In this document: positions 33,910 through 42,656 of the stretch, one piece after another
How positions within the stretch are numbered: position 1 is the stretch's first letter
Layout: each line of letters begins with the position of its first letter
DNA from: an uncultured Glaciecola sp.
GTDB taxonomy: Bacteria > Pseudomonadota > Gammaproteobacteria > Enterobacterales > Alteromonadaceae
Direction of reading: 5' to 3'
Assembly (NCBI GenBank): GCA_905479945.1
Contig: CAJQOP010000065.1
Coordinates: 26,784-90,783, forward strand
DNA length: 64,000 nucleotides
Notes under the pieces: generated by a model
What the model was told of the DNA's origin: nothing
Seen by the model: only the letters and a program-made list of their open reading frames with translations
The model's database searches: none
Program-made: the position numbers and the translations under genes

Positions 33910-34551
33910 TTATTTGGTCAATGCTTGCAAAGCAGTTAATTCCATTTTTTGCACAACATCTTGCAGCCGCGCTTGTTGTGAAAGATGACGTTGCCGACTC
34001 TCCTTTTTATCCAACGACTTAGTGTTGGATAGCGTTAATGCCGACACCCTTCTCCTTGATTGATCGCCTGATTGATCGCTTGATGTATTGTTTATTGATG
34101 CTTGATTGAACGCGGCTTTAGTCTCAATCGATTCATCAATAAGTAGTGCTGGCTTTATTCGAGCAAGCGGATGTATTAGCAGATCTGGCCCGATACCATC
34201 AGGTTCGATAAGGCCGACTGACACCCCATTCTTCATAACTAATGCTTCATATTTTTCACTTAAATCATCAAACTCCAACTGCAAGTTCTTTACATCTTTT
34301 GACATCATTTGTGCAGCACTAGTTAAGCTTCCTATTTGTATTTCGAGCTCTTTAATTAGCTCTCCTTGTGCATTTGTATTGTCTTGCATTAGCACTGTAT
34401 TAGCTGGCCTCTGTTCGATCATTGATGTCTGTATTGAGAAGAGTTGCGCTGTACTACCCAACCATTGTTGTCCGTGTGAAGTTTGTAAAATCAGATACAC
34501 GAAAGCGCTAACACTAAGTAATATGAATGCTACTTTACGAATGATTGTCAT
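33910..34551 (-). CDS. Membrane-anchored coiled-coil protein of TolQ-like cluster
   Basis: This 213-aa protein has an N-terminal membrane helix (VAFILLSVSAFVYLILQ), then a coiled-coil stretch (LIKELEIQIGSLTSAAQMMSKD and on to LSEKYEALV), a Pro/Ile-rich middle and a basic Ser/Gln-rich C-terminus. ATG 34551 follows AGGAG by seven nt; an in-frame ATG at 34569 is less well placed. A 12-bp tandem duplication (34057-34080) repeats SDQSGDQS. Family unknown. Position between the channel-like gene and the 311-aa anchored protein suggests a structural role. Confidence 0.6.
   Translation of the reverse strand: MTIIRKVAFILLSVSAFVYLILQTSHGQQWLGSTAQLFSIQTSMIEQRPANTVLMQDNTNAQGELIKELEIQIGSLTSAAQMMSKDVKNLQLEFDDLSEKYEALVMKNGVSVGLIEPDGIGPDLLIHPLARIKPALLIDESIETKAAFNQASINNTSSDQSGDQSRRRVSALTLSNTKSLDKKESRQRHLSQQARLQDVVQKMELTALQALTK
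34057..34080 (-). repeat. 12-bp tandem repeat x2 in coiled-coil gene
   Basis: TGATTGATCGCC at 34057-34068 is followed by TGATTGATCGCT at 34069-34080. The frame is kept and DQS-type residues are repeated. Confidence 0.9.
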
Positions 34552-34581
34552 CTTGATGCTCCTGAGCATTAATAGAATAAT

Positions 34582-35130
34582 TTATATATTCCTGTCGTTT
34601 TTTTGCGGTTTAGTCATACTAATACTCAATAAAGCGCGACATAGCGTTGCTGTTGGCAAGCCTACAATAGTGGTCATGAATGCCATGGAGAACTGTTGCG
34701 TCAATACGGCTATTACTTGGTTGACTGATTCAGGCGTTAAGCTTTGTGTTGACATTGTGCCTATACCTACACTAATGCCAAGCAGCGTGAATGTTAGTGC
34801 TAAAGTTGAAATACCGTTTGCGGCCTGCTGTCCAACCTCATACCAAAATACCTTTTGCGCCGGACTTACTTCGTCCCGATGAATATACCCCAGAGCATAA
34901 GCAGCGCTCAGAAGTAAGGGCAAAAATAGCGCAACAAACGTATAGCTAAATATCTGTTCCACGTAACTCAATAAATCAAACAAGGTCATGTTAGTCATAT
35001 AACTGGCAAGCGCTAGAACGATAAGAGCGCCACCAAATAACTTTAACAACATAGGCAGCCACTTATGAATTCTCTCCAGCGTGATACCTGCAAGCCGAAT
35101 ATCGGACTTATCATGGCTCATCGTGTCCAT
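34582..35130 (-). CDS. MotA/TolQ/ExbB-like proton-channel family protein
   Basis: The 182-aa protein has four predicted membrane helices. The last two (STLALTFTLLGISVGIGTM and FSMAFMTTIVGLPTATLCRAL) and the segment between them match the conserved MotA/TolQ/ExbB core, which forms a pentameric proton-driven motor with ExbD/TolR/MotB-type partners. It is shorter than TolQ (about 230 aa) and has no obvious ExbD neighbour; two single-helix proteins follow instead. The start ATG shares one base with the preceding stop (TAATG). This gene is the only member of the cluster with a family assignment and defines it. Confidence 0.72.
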   Translation of the reverse strand: MDTMSHDKSDIRLAGITLERIHKWLPMLLKLFGGALIVLALASYMTNMTLFDLLSYVEQIFSYTFVALFLPLLLSAAYALGYIHRDEVSPAQKVFWYEVGQQAANGISTLALTFTLLGISVGIGTMSTQSLTPESVNQVIAVLTQQFSMAFMTTIVGLPTATLCRALLSISMTKPQKNDRNI

Positions 35131-35552
35131 TATCTGTATCCCGCTTTAGCGTTGAGCACACTTTCATTCGTTAGCTTTATATTATTCAACCATTGATTCA
35201 TGGCGTTAACTTTGTTTTCAGCGCCTGCGTGAACTAAAAACGTTCGGTCATATTGCTTCAATGCCCTCACTACCATAGTAGATTGAGTATTTAATAGCCT
35301 TTCATCACGCAATACCATTCGTTCCATATCAGCAAGTTGACGCTGCCTTTGTTGCATTTTCTGATGTTTTTGCTGCACATCAAGGTTTATATTCAGAAAA
35401 TCGGATATCAAAGTAGCTCGTTCTCTTTCTAAATTTTTTAGTGTAAATAGTTCATTTGCATGACAATAGAAAGTAGAGGCCGCAACAAGGCTTACGAACA
35501 CCATCACTTTTATAGCAGTCTTATTTATTTTATCGTTCAATAGTCTGTTCAT
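35130..35552 (-). CDS. Small secreted coiled-coil protein of TolQ-like cluster
   Basis: This 140-aa protein has a signal-like helix (AIKVMVFVSLVAASTFYCHA) and then an almost wholly helical, Gln/Arg-rich coiled coil (LDVQQKHQKMQQRQRQLADMERMV). ATG 35552 lies eight nt after GGAG; an ATG six nt earlier is too close. I do not recognise the family. DUF3450, the coiled-coil protein of TonB2-type operons, is a functional analogue to consider, but it is longer and I see no sequence identity. Confidence 0.6.
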   Translation of the reverse strand: MNRLLNDKINKTAIKVMVFVSLVAASTFYCHANELFTLKNLERERATLISDFLNINLDVQQKHQKMQQRQRQLADMERMVLRDERLLNTQSTMVVRALKQYDRTFLVHAGAENKVNAMNQWLNNIKLTNESVLNAKAGYR

Positions 35553-35572
35553 CGTCATTTCTCCAAATACGG

Positions 35573-36472
35573 TTATAGGAATAAATCAGCAGCTAGGCTT
35601 GGCTTAGTAAAGTTGTTGATAACAACGCCATCTTCAGTTTCTTCATAAGCTAACTTAAACTCGATTGATTGAGCGTCTAAGGCAACCAGTTTGGCCATGT
35701 AGCTAATCATTAATGCTTCTTGGTCTAACAAAGCTTGGTCGCTAGCAGCCTGCATGAGCAGCTGTCTAACATACTCTTGAGCACTCACTTGTATACCATC
35801 AATTGTTGGTGCCAGAGATGACTGATGCTTGCTAATCGCTTGCTTTAGTTGCTCAATTTTTCCGAGGTTCATTGCAAATTCATCTGCATAAGGACTTTTA
35901 TTGTCCAGACTGTCATTAAGCAAAGTAGCGTCTACCTGAGCTATAACTTTGTCCATCCGGTTTTTAGCTTCGTCTTGCTTTGCTCTGAGTTTTTGCATGT
36001 CTATATTCGCGGATGAATTTTGCTGTTGAAGTAATTTACGTAACACATCTTCATATACATATTGTTTTTGATTCAATGCGTCTTGACGAAGCGACTGACT
36101 CAATTGCATATCATCCAAATAGTTAGATTTTATCTGAACTAAGCTTACACGCTCTTCAATCATGTCATTTTCACTGGCGTCGATAAGCAAGCTCTGCAAG
36201 GCTTCTATTTTTGTGCCTTTATCAGCAATACTACTTTCTAATTCTAGTAATTGACTAGCCAGCGGCGACATGTCGAAATCTTGTTGAATACGTTTCTTAA
36301 TTAGGTTTGCAGGCAGTTTTATTAAAGTCTCTGAGGCAACGGGTTGCCAATTTGTGCTTGCATTCGCACCTGCAGTAAAACTAAAAACACTCGCAGCGGT
36401 TAAAGCAACAATCCACCAAGCTTGTTTTATAATTATTCTAGTTCCTGGCGCTAGCTTATGTATTGATTTCAT
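35573..36472 (-). CDS. Secreted helical protein of TolQ-like cluster
   Basis: The 299-aa protein has a signal peptide (WWIVALTAASVFSFTAGANA) with a long basic N-region. Several charged helical and coiled-coil stretches follow (LASQLLELESSIADKGTKIE, LRKLLQQQNSSANIDMQKLR), with a short beta-like tail (LAYEETEDGVVINNFT). GGAG lies seven nt before the ATG. No family is recognised. It sits 14 nt before the smaller coiled-coil gene and 11 nt after the lipoprotein gene, so the three are probably produced together in the periplasm. Confidence 0.6.
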   Translation of the reverse strand: MKSIHKLAPGTRIIIKQAWWIVALTAASVFSFTAGANASTNWQPVASETLIKLPANLIKKRIQQDFDMSPLASQLLELESSIADKGTKIEALQSLLIDASENDMIEERVSLVQIKSNYLDDMQLSQSLRQDALNQKQYVYEDVLRKLLQQQNSSANIDMQKLRAKQDEAKNRMDKVIAQVDATLLNDSLDNKSPYADEFAMNLGKIEQLKQAISKHQSSLAPTIDGIQVSAQEYVRQLLMQAASDQALLDQEALMISYMAKLVALDAQSIEFKLAYEETEDGVVINNFTKPSLAADLFL

Positions 36473-36483
36473 ATATTGTCTCC

Positions 36484-37053
36484 TTAATTTCTAAGCCAGT
36501 ATTGCTGGCGCTTTAATTCATCTCTCAGCGCAACGTTAATATTCAAAACCTGTAGCTGTCGTGTTGATAAATCATTTTGCTTTAAGAGGGCAATGGCGGT
36601 GTCTACGAATGATGTATAGTCGCTAAACAAGAGGTCTTGTTGTGGAAATTTAAGCCTAAAACTCGACAGACTATTCGTGGCTTTTTGGGTTTCGCCAGCC
36701 TTGATATAATTAACAATAGCCAATGCATTAAGCTGCATAGCAACTTGATTATCTGGATGTTGCGGATAGAAATTTTTATTTTCAATGCATCTACTCGCCG
36801 CCTTAGCGAGCGCAATTTGCTGCGCTGCTTCACCAGAATTGCCCACACTGCTTTCTCGTTGCAGAACATCTGAGTGGCAACTCGATTCAAGGCGCACAAT
36901 CATTGGTTTTTGATTAGTTGATGTTAGTTTTTGTGAGTCGCCAATTGCTGCCGGTTTATATTCCGTTGATCTGCTGCTACAACCATTTAACAGCAACAAT
37001 GCAGCAAGCAACGAAATAAGTAGTTTATAGATAGATGTCGAGTTCAAGTTCAT
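36484..37053 (-). CDS. Lipoprotein heading the TolQ-like cluster
   Basis: This 189-aa lipoprotein (ISLLAALLLLNGCSSRS lipobox) has a helical mature part with repeated Ala/Gln-rich helices (EAAQQIALAKAASRCIENKN, LNALAIVNYIKAGETQKATN) that look like TPR-type pairs. GGGAG lies six nt before the ATG. It is the first gene of the seven-gene operon, and the 294 bp upstream should hold the promoter. TPR-like lipoproteins often anchor or scaffold envelope complexes, which fits but does not prove a complex with the TolQ-like protein. Confidence 0.6.
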   Translation of the reverse strand: MNLNSTSIYKLLISLLAALLLLNGCSSRSTEYKPAAIGDSQKLTSTNQKPMIVRLESSCHSDVLQRESSVGNSGEAAQQIALAKAASRCIENKNFYPQHPDNQVAMQLNALAIVNYIKAGETQKATNSLSSFRLKFPQQDLLFSDYTSFVDTAIALLKQNDLSTRQLQVLNINVALRDELKRQQYWLRN

Positions 37054-37161
37054 TTTATTCTCCCGTAGTGTGTTACTAAGGCTTATAAAATGATTAGGGC
37101 AGTTTTTTAGTTTACTTAGGTTTTAATTTTTATCGACGTGCTGTTTGAAATGGATTTGCTC

Positions 37162-37211
37162 TTACCACCACTGATTGATTCAGCAGTGGTAACAGTATTG
37201 GTAACAGTATT
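37162..37211. repeat. Inverted repeat plus 12-bp tandem repeat
   Basis: TTACCAC (37162-37168) pairs with GTGGTAA (37186-37192), and CCACTG with CAGTGG offers an alternative fold. The right arm runs into GGTAACAGTATT repeated twice (37188-37199, 37200-37211). The rest of the 37054-37347 gap shows no gene. No T run follows, so it is not a standard terminator. Confidence 0.7.
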
Positions 37212-37347
37212 GGATTTATTTTGCCACAGAGTAATATTTCGCTACAAATGTAGCTTAGTTAAAAAGGGCAATGAATATGGACCACACTGGATCTAGGCTT
37301 AACTAGGAGATTGGTCCCAGCCCTTTTATTTAATATCACGAGACCAG

Positions 37348-38604
37348 CTAAAGCTGTTTAAGGTAGCTCCCTAAGTTTTTAATTCCAGTCAACATTTTTT
37401 GTGAATGCTTATCGGTTAAGCTTAATGACCAACCATGCTGGTTAATATCCTCAAGAGCCTGTTTACCATCAAAATCAACATAGGCAAGGCGTGCACATAA
37501 AGACTCTGATGGCAGCCCGAAAGATATTCCAGGTAATAGCGCGACACCTGTATCCTCAAGTACTTTGCTACAAATTTCGGTATCTTTAGAAATTCCCAAA
37601 CCTTTCAGTGTTTGTTGATAGCCGGTAAAATCAAGCAGAATATAAAACCCACCTTCTGGCGCATGTGCATTCAATCCTGCGTCAATAACTGCTTTATAGA
37701 CCTGCGCTCCAATCGCCGAAAGAATTGTCCTTTTATTTTTCACATATTGTTGCATTATTTTATTGTCAGAATACGCAGTTATAGCGGCATATTGAATAGG
37801 AGAGGACGCACATGAATAGGTTTCTGAGGCGATACCCAGCATAGAGTCTTTTAATTGGGCATCACAATTTTCTGGTAAAATAGCAATACCTAAACGCCAT
37901 CCGCCCGCTCCTGCCCATTTCGATAAACCTGAGGTCACAAACGTGCCTTGTGGATAATGCTTTGCAATACTGACATGTTGATTATCATGCTTTAAAGGCG
38001 CATAGATTTCATCGGATATAACTTTTGCCTGAAACTTATTTAAAACAAGCGTCAATGCTTGAAGTTCCTGCTCTGAATAACATAAGCCATCTGGATTACC
38101 AGGGCTGTTTAAAACAACAAGTAAGTTTTTATACTTTTGTGCTGCTTCAATGAGGGTTTGTTCAAGAATTTCGGGGCTTATTCTGTAGCGTTGCTCAAAA
38201 CTAGTTTGCATCATAAATGCAGCGTGACCTAACAACTCTGCTTGAGGAGCATAAGACACCCATGCCGGCGCTGGAATCAGCACTGCGGCATCTGTATAGG
38301 CGCACATAATAGTATACAGCAATGCTTTTGAGCCTGGCGCAATGAAAACTTGATCTGCGGAAACTGGACGTTTTTCAAAAGCAGAGTGATATTCAGCTAC
38401 TTTAATTCGCAAAGCTTCCAAACCCTGTACTTGGGTATATTCTTTGCGATAGGAATTTTGTATTAATGCCTGTTCAAGGACTGGCGAAATCGGAAATGGC
38501 GATTGACCAAAACCAAAACGAAACACTTGTCTTCCATTCTTTTCAATAGCTGCAGACTGTTCGTTTAAGAGCAAAGTGCTTGAAGGGGCTATTTGACGAT
38601 ACAT
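37348..38604 (-). CDS. PLP-dependent class I/II aminotransferase
   Basis: This cytoplasmic enzyme transfers an amino group between an amino acid and a 2-oxo acid. The 418-aa protein has the fold-type I motifs LVVLNSPGNPDGLCY, VISDEIYAPL and the PLP-lysine region TSGLSKWAGAGGWRLG. The N-terminal GFGQSPFPISPVL and KEYTQVQGLEALR are typical of aspartate/aromatic-type aminotransferases. It diverges from a LysR gene across an 79-bp region, and an aspartase and a dicarboxylate/amino-acid symporter follow nearby, suggesting use in amino-acid (perhaps aspartate) breakdown. Confidence 0.85.
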   Translation of the reverse strand: MYRQIAPSSTLLLNEQSAAIEKNGRQVFRFGFGQSPFPISPVLEQALIQNSYRKEYTQVQGLEALRIKVAEYHSAFEKRPVSADQVFIAPGSKALLYTIMCAYTDAAVLIPAPAWVSYAPQAELLGHAAFMMQTSFEQRYRISPEILEQTLIEAAQKYKNLLVVLNSPGNPDGLCYSEQELQALTLVLNKFQAKVISDEIYAPLKHDNQHVSIAKHYPQGTFVTSGLSKWAGAGGWRLGIAILPENCDAQLKDSMLGIASETYSCASSPIQYAAITAYSDNKIMQQYVKNKRTILSAIGAQVYKAVIDAGLNAHAPEGGFYILLDFTGYQQTLKGLGISKDTEICSKVLEDTGVALLPGISFGLPSESLCARLAYVDFDGKQALEDINQHGWSLSLTDKHSQKMLTGIKNLGSYLKQL

Positions 38605-38683
38605 AAGTAAAATATTCCTGTTTTTATTTGATTTTAGTATTTATATTATAACTTCATTAACATAGTACAATGAGCATATAGTC

Positions 38684-39586
38684 ATGACATCAGCACAACT
38701 TCAGGCATTTATTACCGTCGCAAAAGTAAATAGTTTCACAACTGCAGCTTTGGTGCTTGGCATTAGTCAGTCAGCGGTATCCCATGCAATAAAATCAGCC
38801 GAGAAGGACTTAGGTGCTTCTTTGTTTGCAAGAGGCAAAGCTCATATTGTGCTGACCGAGTTTGGGCACAAAATACTACCCAAGGCGCATTCGGTGCTAG
38901 GATTGCTAGAGTCAATAAAGCAAACAGCCAATGAAACTAAAAATTTGCAGCAAGGAGTTTTAAAAATTGGCTCATTCGGTCCTTCTTTTTCTGCACGTTT
39001 GTTACCTATTATTTTGCGCGAATATAAGCGCCTTTATCCAAATGTAAATGTGTATGTAGAAGAAGGTGAGGACCATCTGATAAAAGAATGGATCGCGAAT
39101 CGTAAGGTAGATTTAGGCTGTATTATTCTGCCAGAACAAGAATTAGATCATATATACCTGACCACTGATAAAATGTCTGTGGTGGTATCTGTTGATCACC
39201 CTCTAGCTGCAAAATCTAATGTTGAATTGCAAGAGCTATGTGAATTTCCCTTTATACTAACGGAAGGGACTACTGGAAAAATGGTGTTAGAATTATTCAA
39301 ACGAGCTCGCTTTTGCCCCAATATTCAGTACAACAATATCCAGATAATGAGTATGTTAGCCATGGTGTCGTCTGGTGCAGGAGTTTCTATAACAGCTGAG
39401 CTTTCAATACCTATTGAAAATCTAGGAAAAGCAGGGGCCTATGTAATAAGACCCTTGCTGCCTGTTGTAAAAAGAGAGATCGGTTTAGCTATGCAAGATA
39501 TCGAACACTTATCTCCCGCTGCTGAAGCATTTGTAAAAGTAACATCTAAACTTCAACATGCAGGAAAATTTAATTATCTCGACTAA
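38684..39586 (+). CDS. LysR-family transcriptional regulator
   Basis: The 300-aa protein has the LysR winged helix (LQAFITVAKVNSFTTAALVLGISQSAVSHAIKSAEKDLG) and effector domain (GVLKIGSFGPSFSARLLPIIL, LGCIILPEQ, GAGVSITAEL). It is transcribed divergently from the aminotransferase gene, the classical arrangement for control of the neighbouring operon, and is likely to control the aminotransferase and perhaps the symporter and aspartase. The effector is unknown; an amino acid is a reasonable guess. Confidence 0.85.
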   Translation: MTSAQLQAFITVAKVNSFTTAALVLGISQSAVSHAIKSAEKDLGASLFARGKAHIVLTEFGHKILPKAHSVLGLLESIKQTANETKNLQQGVLKIGSFGPSFSARLLPIILREYKRLYPNVNVYVEEGEDHLIKEWIANRKVDLGCIILPEQELDHIYLTTDKMSVVVSVDHPLAAKSNVELQELCEFPFILTEGTTGKMVLELFKRARFCPNIQYNNIQIMSMLAMVSSGAGVSITAELSIPIENLGKAGAYVIRPLLPVVKREIGLAMQDIEHLSPAAEAFVKVTSKLQHAGKFNYLD

Positions 39587-39609
39587 TTTTTACGCTGTTT
39601 AATTCGTTT

Positions 39610-39661
39610 GAAGGCCTTGATTGAAGGCCTTGATTGAATGCCTTGATTGAATTCCTTGATT
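39610..39661. repeat. 13-bp tandem repeat x4
   Basis: Four units, GAAGGCCTTGATT twice, then GAATGCCTTGATT and GAATTCCTTGATT, run without gaps between the LysR stop and the symporter stop. The graded changes suggest stepwise duplication. Confidence 0.95.
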
Positions 39662-39663
39662 AA

Positions 39664-41025
39664 TCACTTCGTGTGTTTAGTCTTGGCGCCAGCAAGATCG
39701 TCTAAATCAATTTGCTCTTCTAATATGCCTGCATCTGGGTTTTGATATACTTGCAGATCCAGTTCATCTTCACTCTTCGCCACGATACAAGAGACCATAC
39801 AATCACCAGTTACATTAACTGCGGTGCGAGTCATATCCAATAACCGATCAACACCAATAATAAGCGCAATACCCTCTACCGGCAGCTTAACTTGTTCCAG
39901 TACCATGGCTAACATAATTAAGCCTACACCAGGCACTCCAGCCGTGCCGATGGAAGCAAGAGTTGCGGTGACTACAACCAATAAGTAATCTGTAAGTGTC
40001 AAATCGACACCATAGACCTGTGCAATAAACACAGTTGCTACACCCTGCATTATTGCGGTGCCATCCATATTAATATTCGATCCCAATGGCAAGGTAAATG
40101 ATGCTACCGAATTGTTCACGCCGAGTTTACGGCGCGCAGTTTCCAGTGTGACAGGCAAGGTTGCACTGCTGCTTGCCGTGCTAAATGCAAAAATGGCAGG
40201 CTCTCTTACTTTTTTAATTAGCATCCAAGGGTTCAAGCCACTTAACAATTTGAGCAGTATCGGATAGGTCACTAAGGCATGAACGGCTAAAACAAATAGC
40301 ACCAAAACAAAATACTTCAGTAAACTTGAAATGGTATCCACGCCAATAGTCGCAAAGAGTTTTGCCATAAGCGCAAATACACCATAAGGTGCAAGGTTCA
40401 TTAAAATGGTCACCAATTTCAAAATAATGTCATTTAAATCGATGAATAACTCTCCCACCCGCTCACCTGATTTTCCTGCCAGTGCCATAGAAATACCAAA
40501 TAACAAGGCAAATACGATGACTTGCAGCATGTTTCCTTTGGCCATTGCATCAAAAGGATTGTCAGGAAAAATATTAATAATGACCTGAGCCAGTGAAGGT
40601 GGTTGGTTTGCAATGTATTGACTATCAGCAACTAAAGAAACGCCTTCACCCGGTGATATCAACAAGGCGAAAAATATGGCTGTCGAAATCGCTATTCCCG
40701 TTGTGCCAATATATAACAATACTGATTTTCCACCCAAGCGTCCGAGCTTCGCAGGATCCGACAATCCATTTACACCGCACACCAATGACACAAATACCAG
40801 CGGCGCTACTAACATTTTCAGACTGGCAATAAAAATTTGACCTAAGGCAAAAAATAATCCATCAACCAGCAGTTCATTGATTGAAAATGCCATATCAAAT
40901 AGTACAAAAACTAAATCCCCACTTCCGTCAAACGAGGCTCTTATTGCGCTGCCAATAGCTATTCCTGCGACCATTCCAACAAAAATACGCGCAGTTAGAC
41001 TTAATTTATTTTTTTCAGTTTGCAT
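39664..41025 (-). CDS. Dicarboxylate/amino acid:cation symporter (DctA/GltP family)
   Basis: This inner-membrane protein of 453 aa imports C4-dicarboxylates or acidic amino acids with Na+ or H+. Family features include GKSVLLYIGTTGIAISTAIF, the serine-rich reentrant loop AFSTASSSATLPVTLETA, LPLGSNINMDGTAIMQG and ASIGTAGVPGVGLIMLAMVL, with DRLLDMTRTAVNVTGD near the end. Neighbouring aspartase makes aspartate or fumarate likely substrates. Its 5' leader contains a triplicated 17-bp unit that includes the TAGG used as its ribosome site. Confidence 0.9.
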   Translation of the reverse strand: MQTEKNKLSLTARIFVGMVAGIAIGSAIRASFDGSGDLVFVLFDMAFSINELLVDGLFFALGQIFIASLKMLVAPLVFVSLVCGVNGLSDPAKLGRLGGKSVLLYIGTTGIAISTAIFFALLISPGEGVSLVADSQYIANQPPSLAQVIINIFPDNPFDAMAKGNMLQVIVFALLFGISMALAGKSGERVGELFIDLNDIILKLVTILMNLAPYGVFALMAKLFATIGVDTISSLLKYFVLVLFVLAVHALVTYPILLKLLSGLNPWMLIKKVREPAIFAFSTASSSATLPVTLETARRKLGVNNSVASFTLPLGSNINMDGTAIMQGVATVFIAQVYGVDLTLTDYLLVVVTATLASIGTAGVPGVGLIMLAMVLEQVKLPVEGIALIIGVDRLLDMTRTAVNVTGDCMVSCIVAKSEDELDLQVYQNPDAGILEEQIDLDDLAGAKTKHTK

Positions 41026-41026
41026 A

Positions 41027-41077
41027 GTGAAACCTATTTAATTGTGAAACCTATTTAATTGTGAGACCTATTTAATT
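41027..41077 (-). repeat. 17-bp tandem repeat x3 in symporter leader, carrying the ribosome site
   Basis: Three 17-bp units (41027-41043, 41044-41060, 41061-41077; one base change in the third) lie directly upstream of the minus-strand ATG. In the sense strand each reads AATTAAATAGGTTTCAC, so each carries the TAGG element; the last is nine nt from the start codon. Confidence 0.95.
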
Positions 41078-41103
41078 TGCAATTAAATTGATGAGTACGT
41101 GTT

Positions 41104-42546
41104 TCATATTCTGTTGACGGAGTTAGTCTGAGTGCGGATAAAATCGTTGATCTCATCCGCTTTCATTAAACCTTGCTCAACTATTAACTCGGTTACCGCT
41201 TTTCCACTGGACAATGCCTGCTTAGCAATTCGACTGGTATTTTCATAGCCTAAATGCGGATTAAAGCAGGTTATCAATCCAATGCTATTAGCCACATAAT
41301 TCTCACAAATTGCTTCATTTGCACTGATCCCGTTTATGCATTTTAGGCGCAACATAAACATGGCTCTTGAGAGAAGATCCGTTGTTTGTAAAAGCTTGAA
41401 CAGGATAAGTGGTTCCATTGCATTGAGTTGTAATTGGCCAGCCTCTGCTGCCATCGAGATAGACAGATCGTTGCCCATAATGTGATACGCTACCTGGTTA
41501 ACCGCCTCAGGTATAACTGGATTGACTTTTCCCGGCATGATGGATGAACCGGCTTGCACTGGCGGTAAATTAATCTCGTTCAATCCAGCTCTAGGACCTG
41601 AACCTAGTAAACGTAAATCATTGCAAATTTTTGATAACTTAAGTGCTGTAGCTTTTAAAGTCGAAGACAAAGCCACAAACGAGCCCATATCTGCAGTCGC
41701 TTCGATTAGGTTTGCTGCTGGCCTGAACGGAAAACCGGATATCTGCGATAAATACTTTATAGCCAGAGGGCCAAATTTTGGGTCTGCGTTAATCCCTGTA
41801 CCAATTGCAGTGCCACCTAAATTGAGTTCATACAGCAAGGTTAGAATGTTAAGAATATGTGCTCGGTCTTTTTGCAATGTATCGGCGAAGGCAGAAAACT
41901 CCTGGCCCAGCGTCATTGGCACAGCATCTTGCAATTGGGTCCGGCCCATTTTCACAATGCTAGAAAATGATTCACCTTTTGCCAAGAAACTATCACACAA
42001 CGCAGATAGTTCAGACAGCATAGGCACACAATTGAGCAAAGCTGCCAACCTTATCGCACTTGGGTATACATCATTAGTGGACTGAGATTTATTAACGTCA
42101 TCATTTGGATGCAGTAAGTGATACTGACCTTTTTGGTGGCCCATAATTTCCAACGCTCGGTTGGCAATGACTTCGTTGGCATTCATGTTAGCGGAGGTAC
42201 CAGCACCACCTTGCAACATGTCAATTTTAAACTGGTCGTCTAACAAGCCTTGACGTACATCCAAGCAAGCGCTGGTAATAGCTGAATATTTTGCTTCGCT
42301 GAGCAATCCCAACTTAAAATTGGTTGATGCGCAGGCTTGTTTCACCATCGCTAACGCTTTTATAAAGTTTGGATAACTACTCATCGGTACGTCAGTTAAC
42401 TGAAAATTTTCAATTGCTCTGTGCGACTGGATACCATAATAAGCCTTGCTTGGAATACGAGTTGAACCCAACAAATCACTTTCAACTCTACCCTCTTTAT
42501 TATCTGACATTAACTCTGTCTCGGAGACTACATTAATTTCGGGCAC
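41104..42546 (-). CDS. aspA: Aspartate ammonia-lyase
   Basis: The enzyme cleaves aspartate to fumarate and ammonia in the cytoplasm. The 480-aa protein has the fumarase/aspartase superfamily signature GSSIMPGKVNPVIPEA and the conserved blocks GGAGTSANMNANEVIANRALE, HPNDDVNKSQSTNDVYPSA, VKMGRTQLQDAVPMTLGQEF and LGGTAIGTG. These favour aspartase over fumarase C. The N-terminal extension of about 15 residues differs from E. coli AspA. The neighbouring symporter and aminotransferase support amino-acid catabolism. Confidence 0.9.
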   Translation of the reverse strand: MPEINVVSETELMSDNKEGRVESDLLGSTRIPSKAYYGIQSHRAIENFQLTDVPMSSYPNFIKALAMVKQACASTNFKLGLLSEAKYSAITSACLDVRQGLLDDQFKIDMLQGGAGTSANMNANEVIANRALEIMGHQKGQYHLLHPNDDVNKSQSTNDVYPSAIRLAALLNCVPMLSELSALCDSFLAKGESFSSIVKMGRTQLQDAVPMTLGQEFSAFADTLQKDRAHILNILTLLYELNLGGTAIGTGINADPKFGPLAIKYLSQISGFPFRPAANLIEATADMGSFVALSSTLKATALKLSKICNDLRLLGSGPRAGLNEINLPPVQAGSSIMPGKVNPVIPEAVNQVAYHIMGNDLSISMAAEAGQLQLNAMEPLILFKLLQTTDLLSRAMFMLRLKCINGISANEAICENYVANSIGLITCFNPHLGYENTSRIAKQALSSGKAVTELIVEQGLMKADEINDFIRTQTNSVNRI

Positions 42547-42656
42547 AATTTGTCCTTACACAGCAAAATCCGCTCACTCTATTCTTGCGAATAAAACTAA
42601 GTGTTTTGAACTGATACTTATTAGTATTTAGATGGAATGGATTGGAAAATATGAAC

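Noticed and set aside
34106..34882. 258-codon plus-strand frame in the TolQ-like cluster
   Set aside because: Hydrophobic residues arise from antisense reading of membrane helices; it crosses two minus-strand genes that have good ribosome sites.
35130..35552. Assignment of the small coiled-coil protein to DUF3450 of TonB2 operons
   Set aside because: The protein is much shorter and shares only coiled-coil character; no ExbD or TonB gene is present in the cluster.
39610..39661. CRISPR-like array
   Set aside because: The 13-bp units are contiguous with no spacers and there are no cas genes, so it is a simple tandem repeat.
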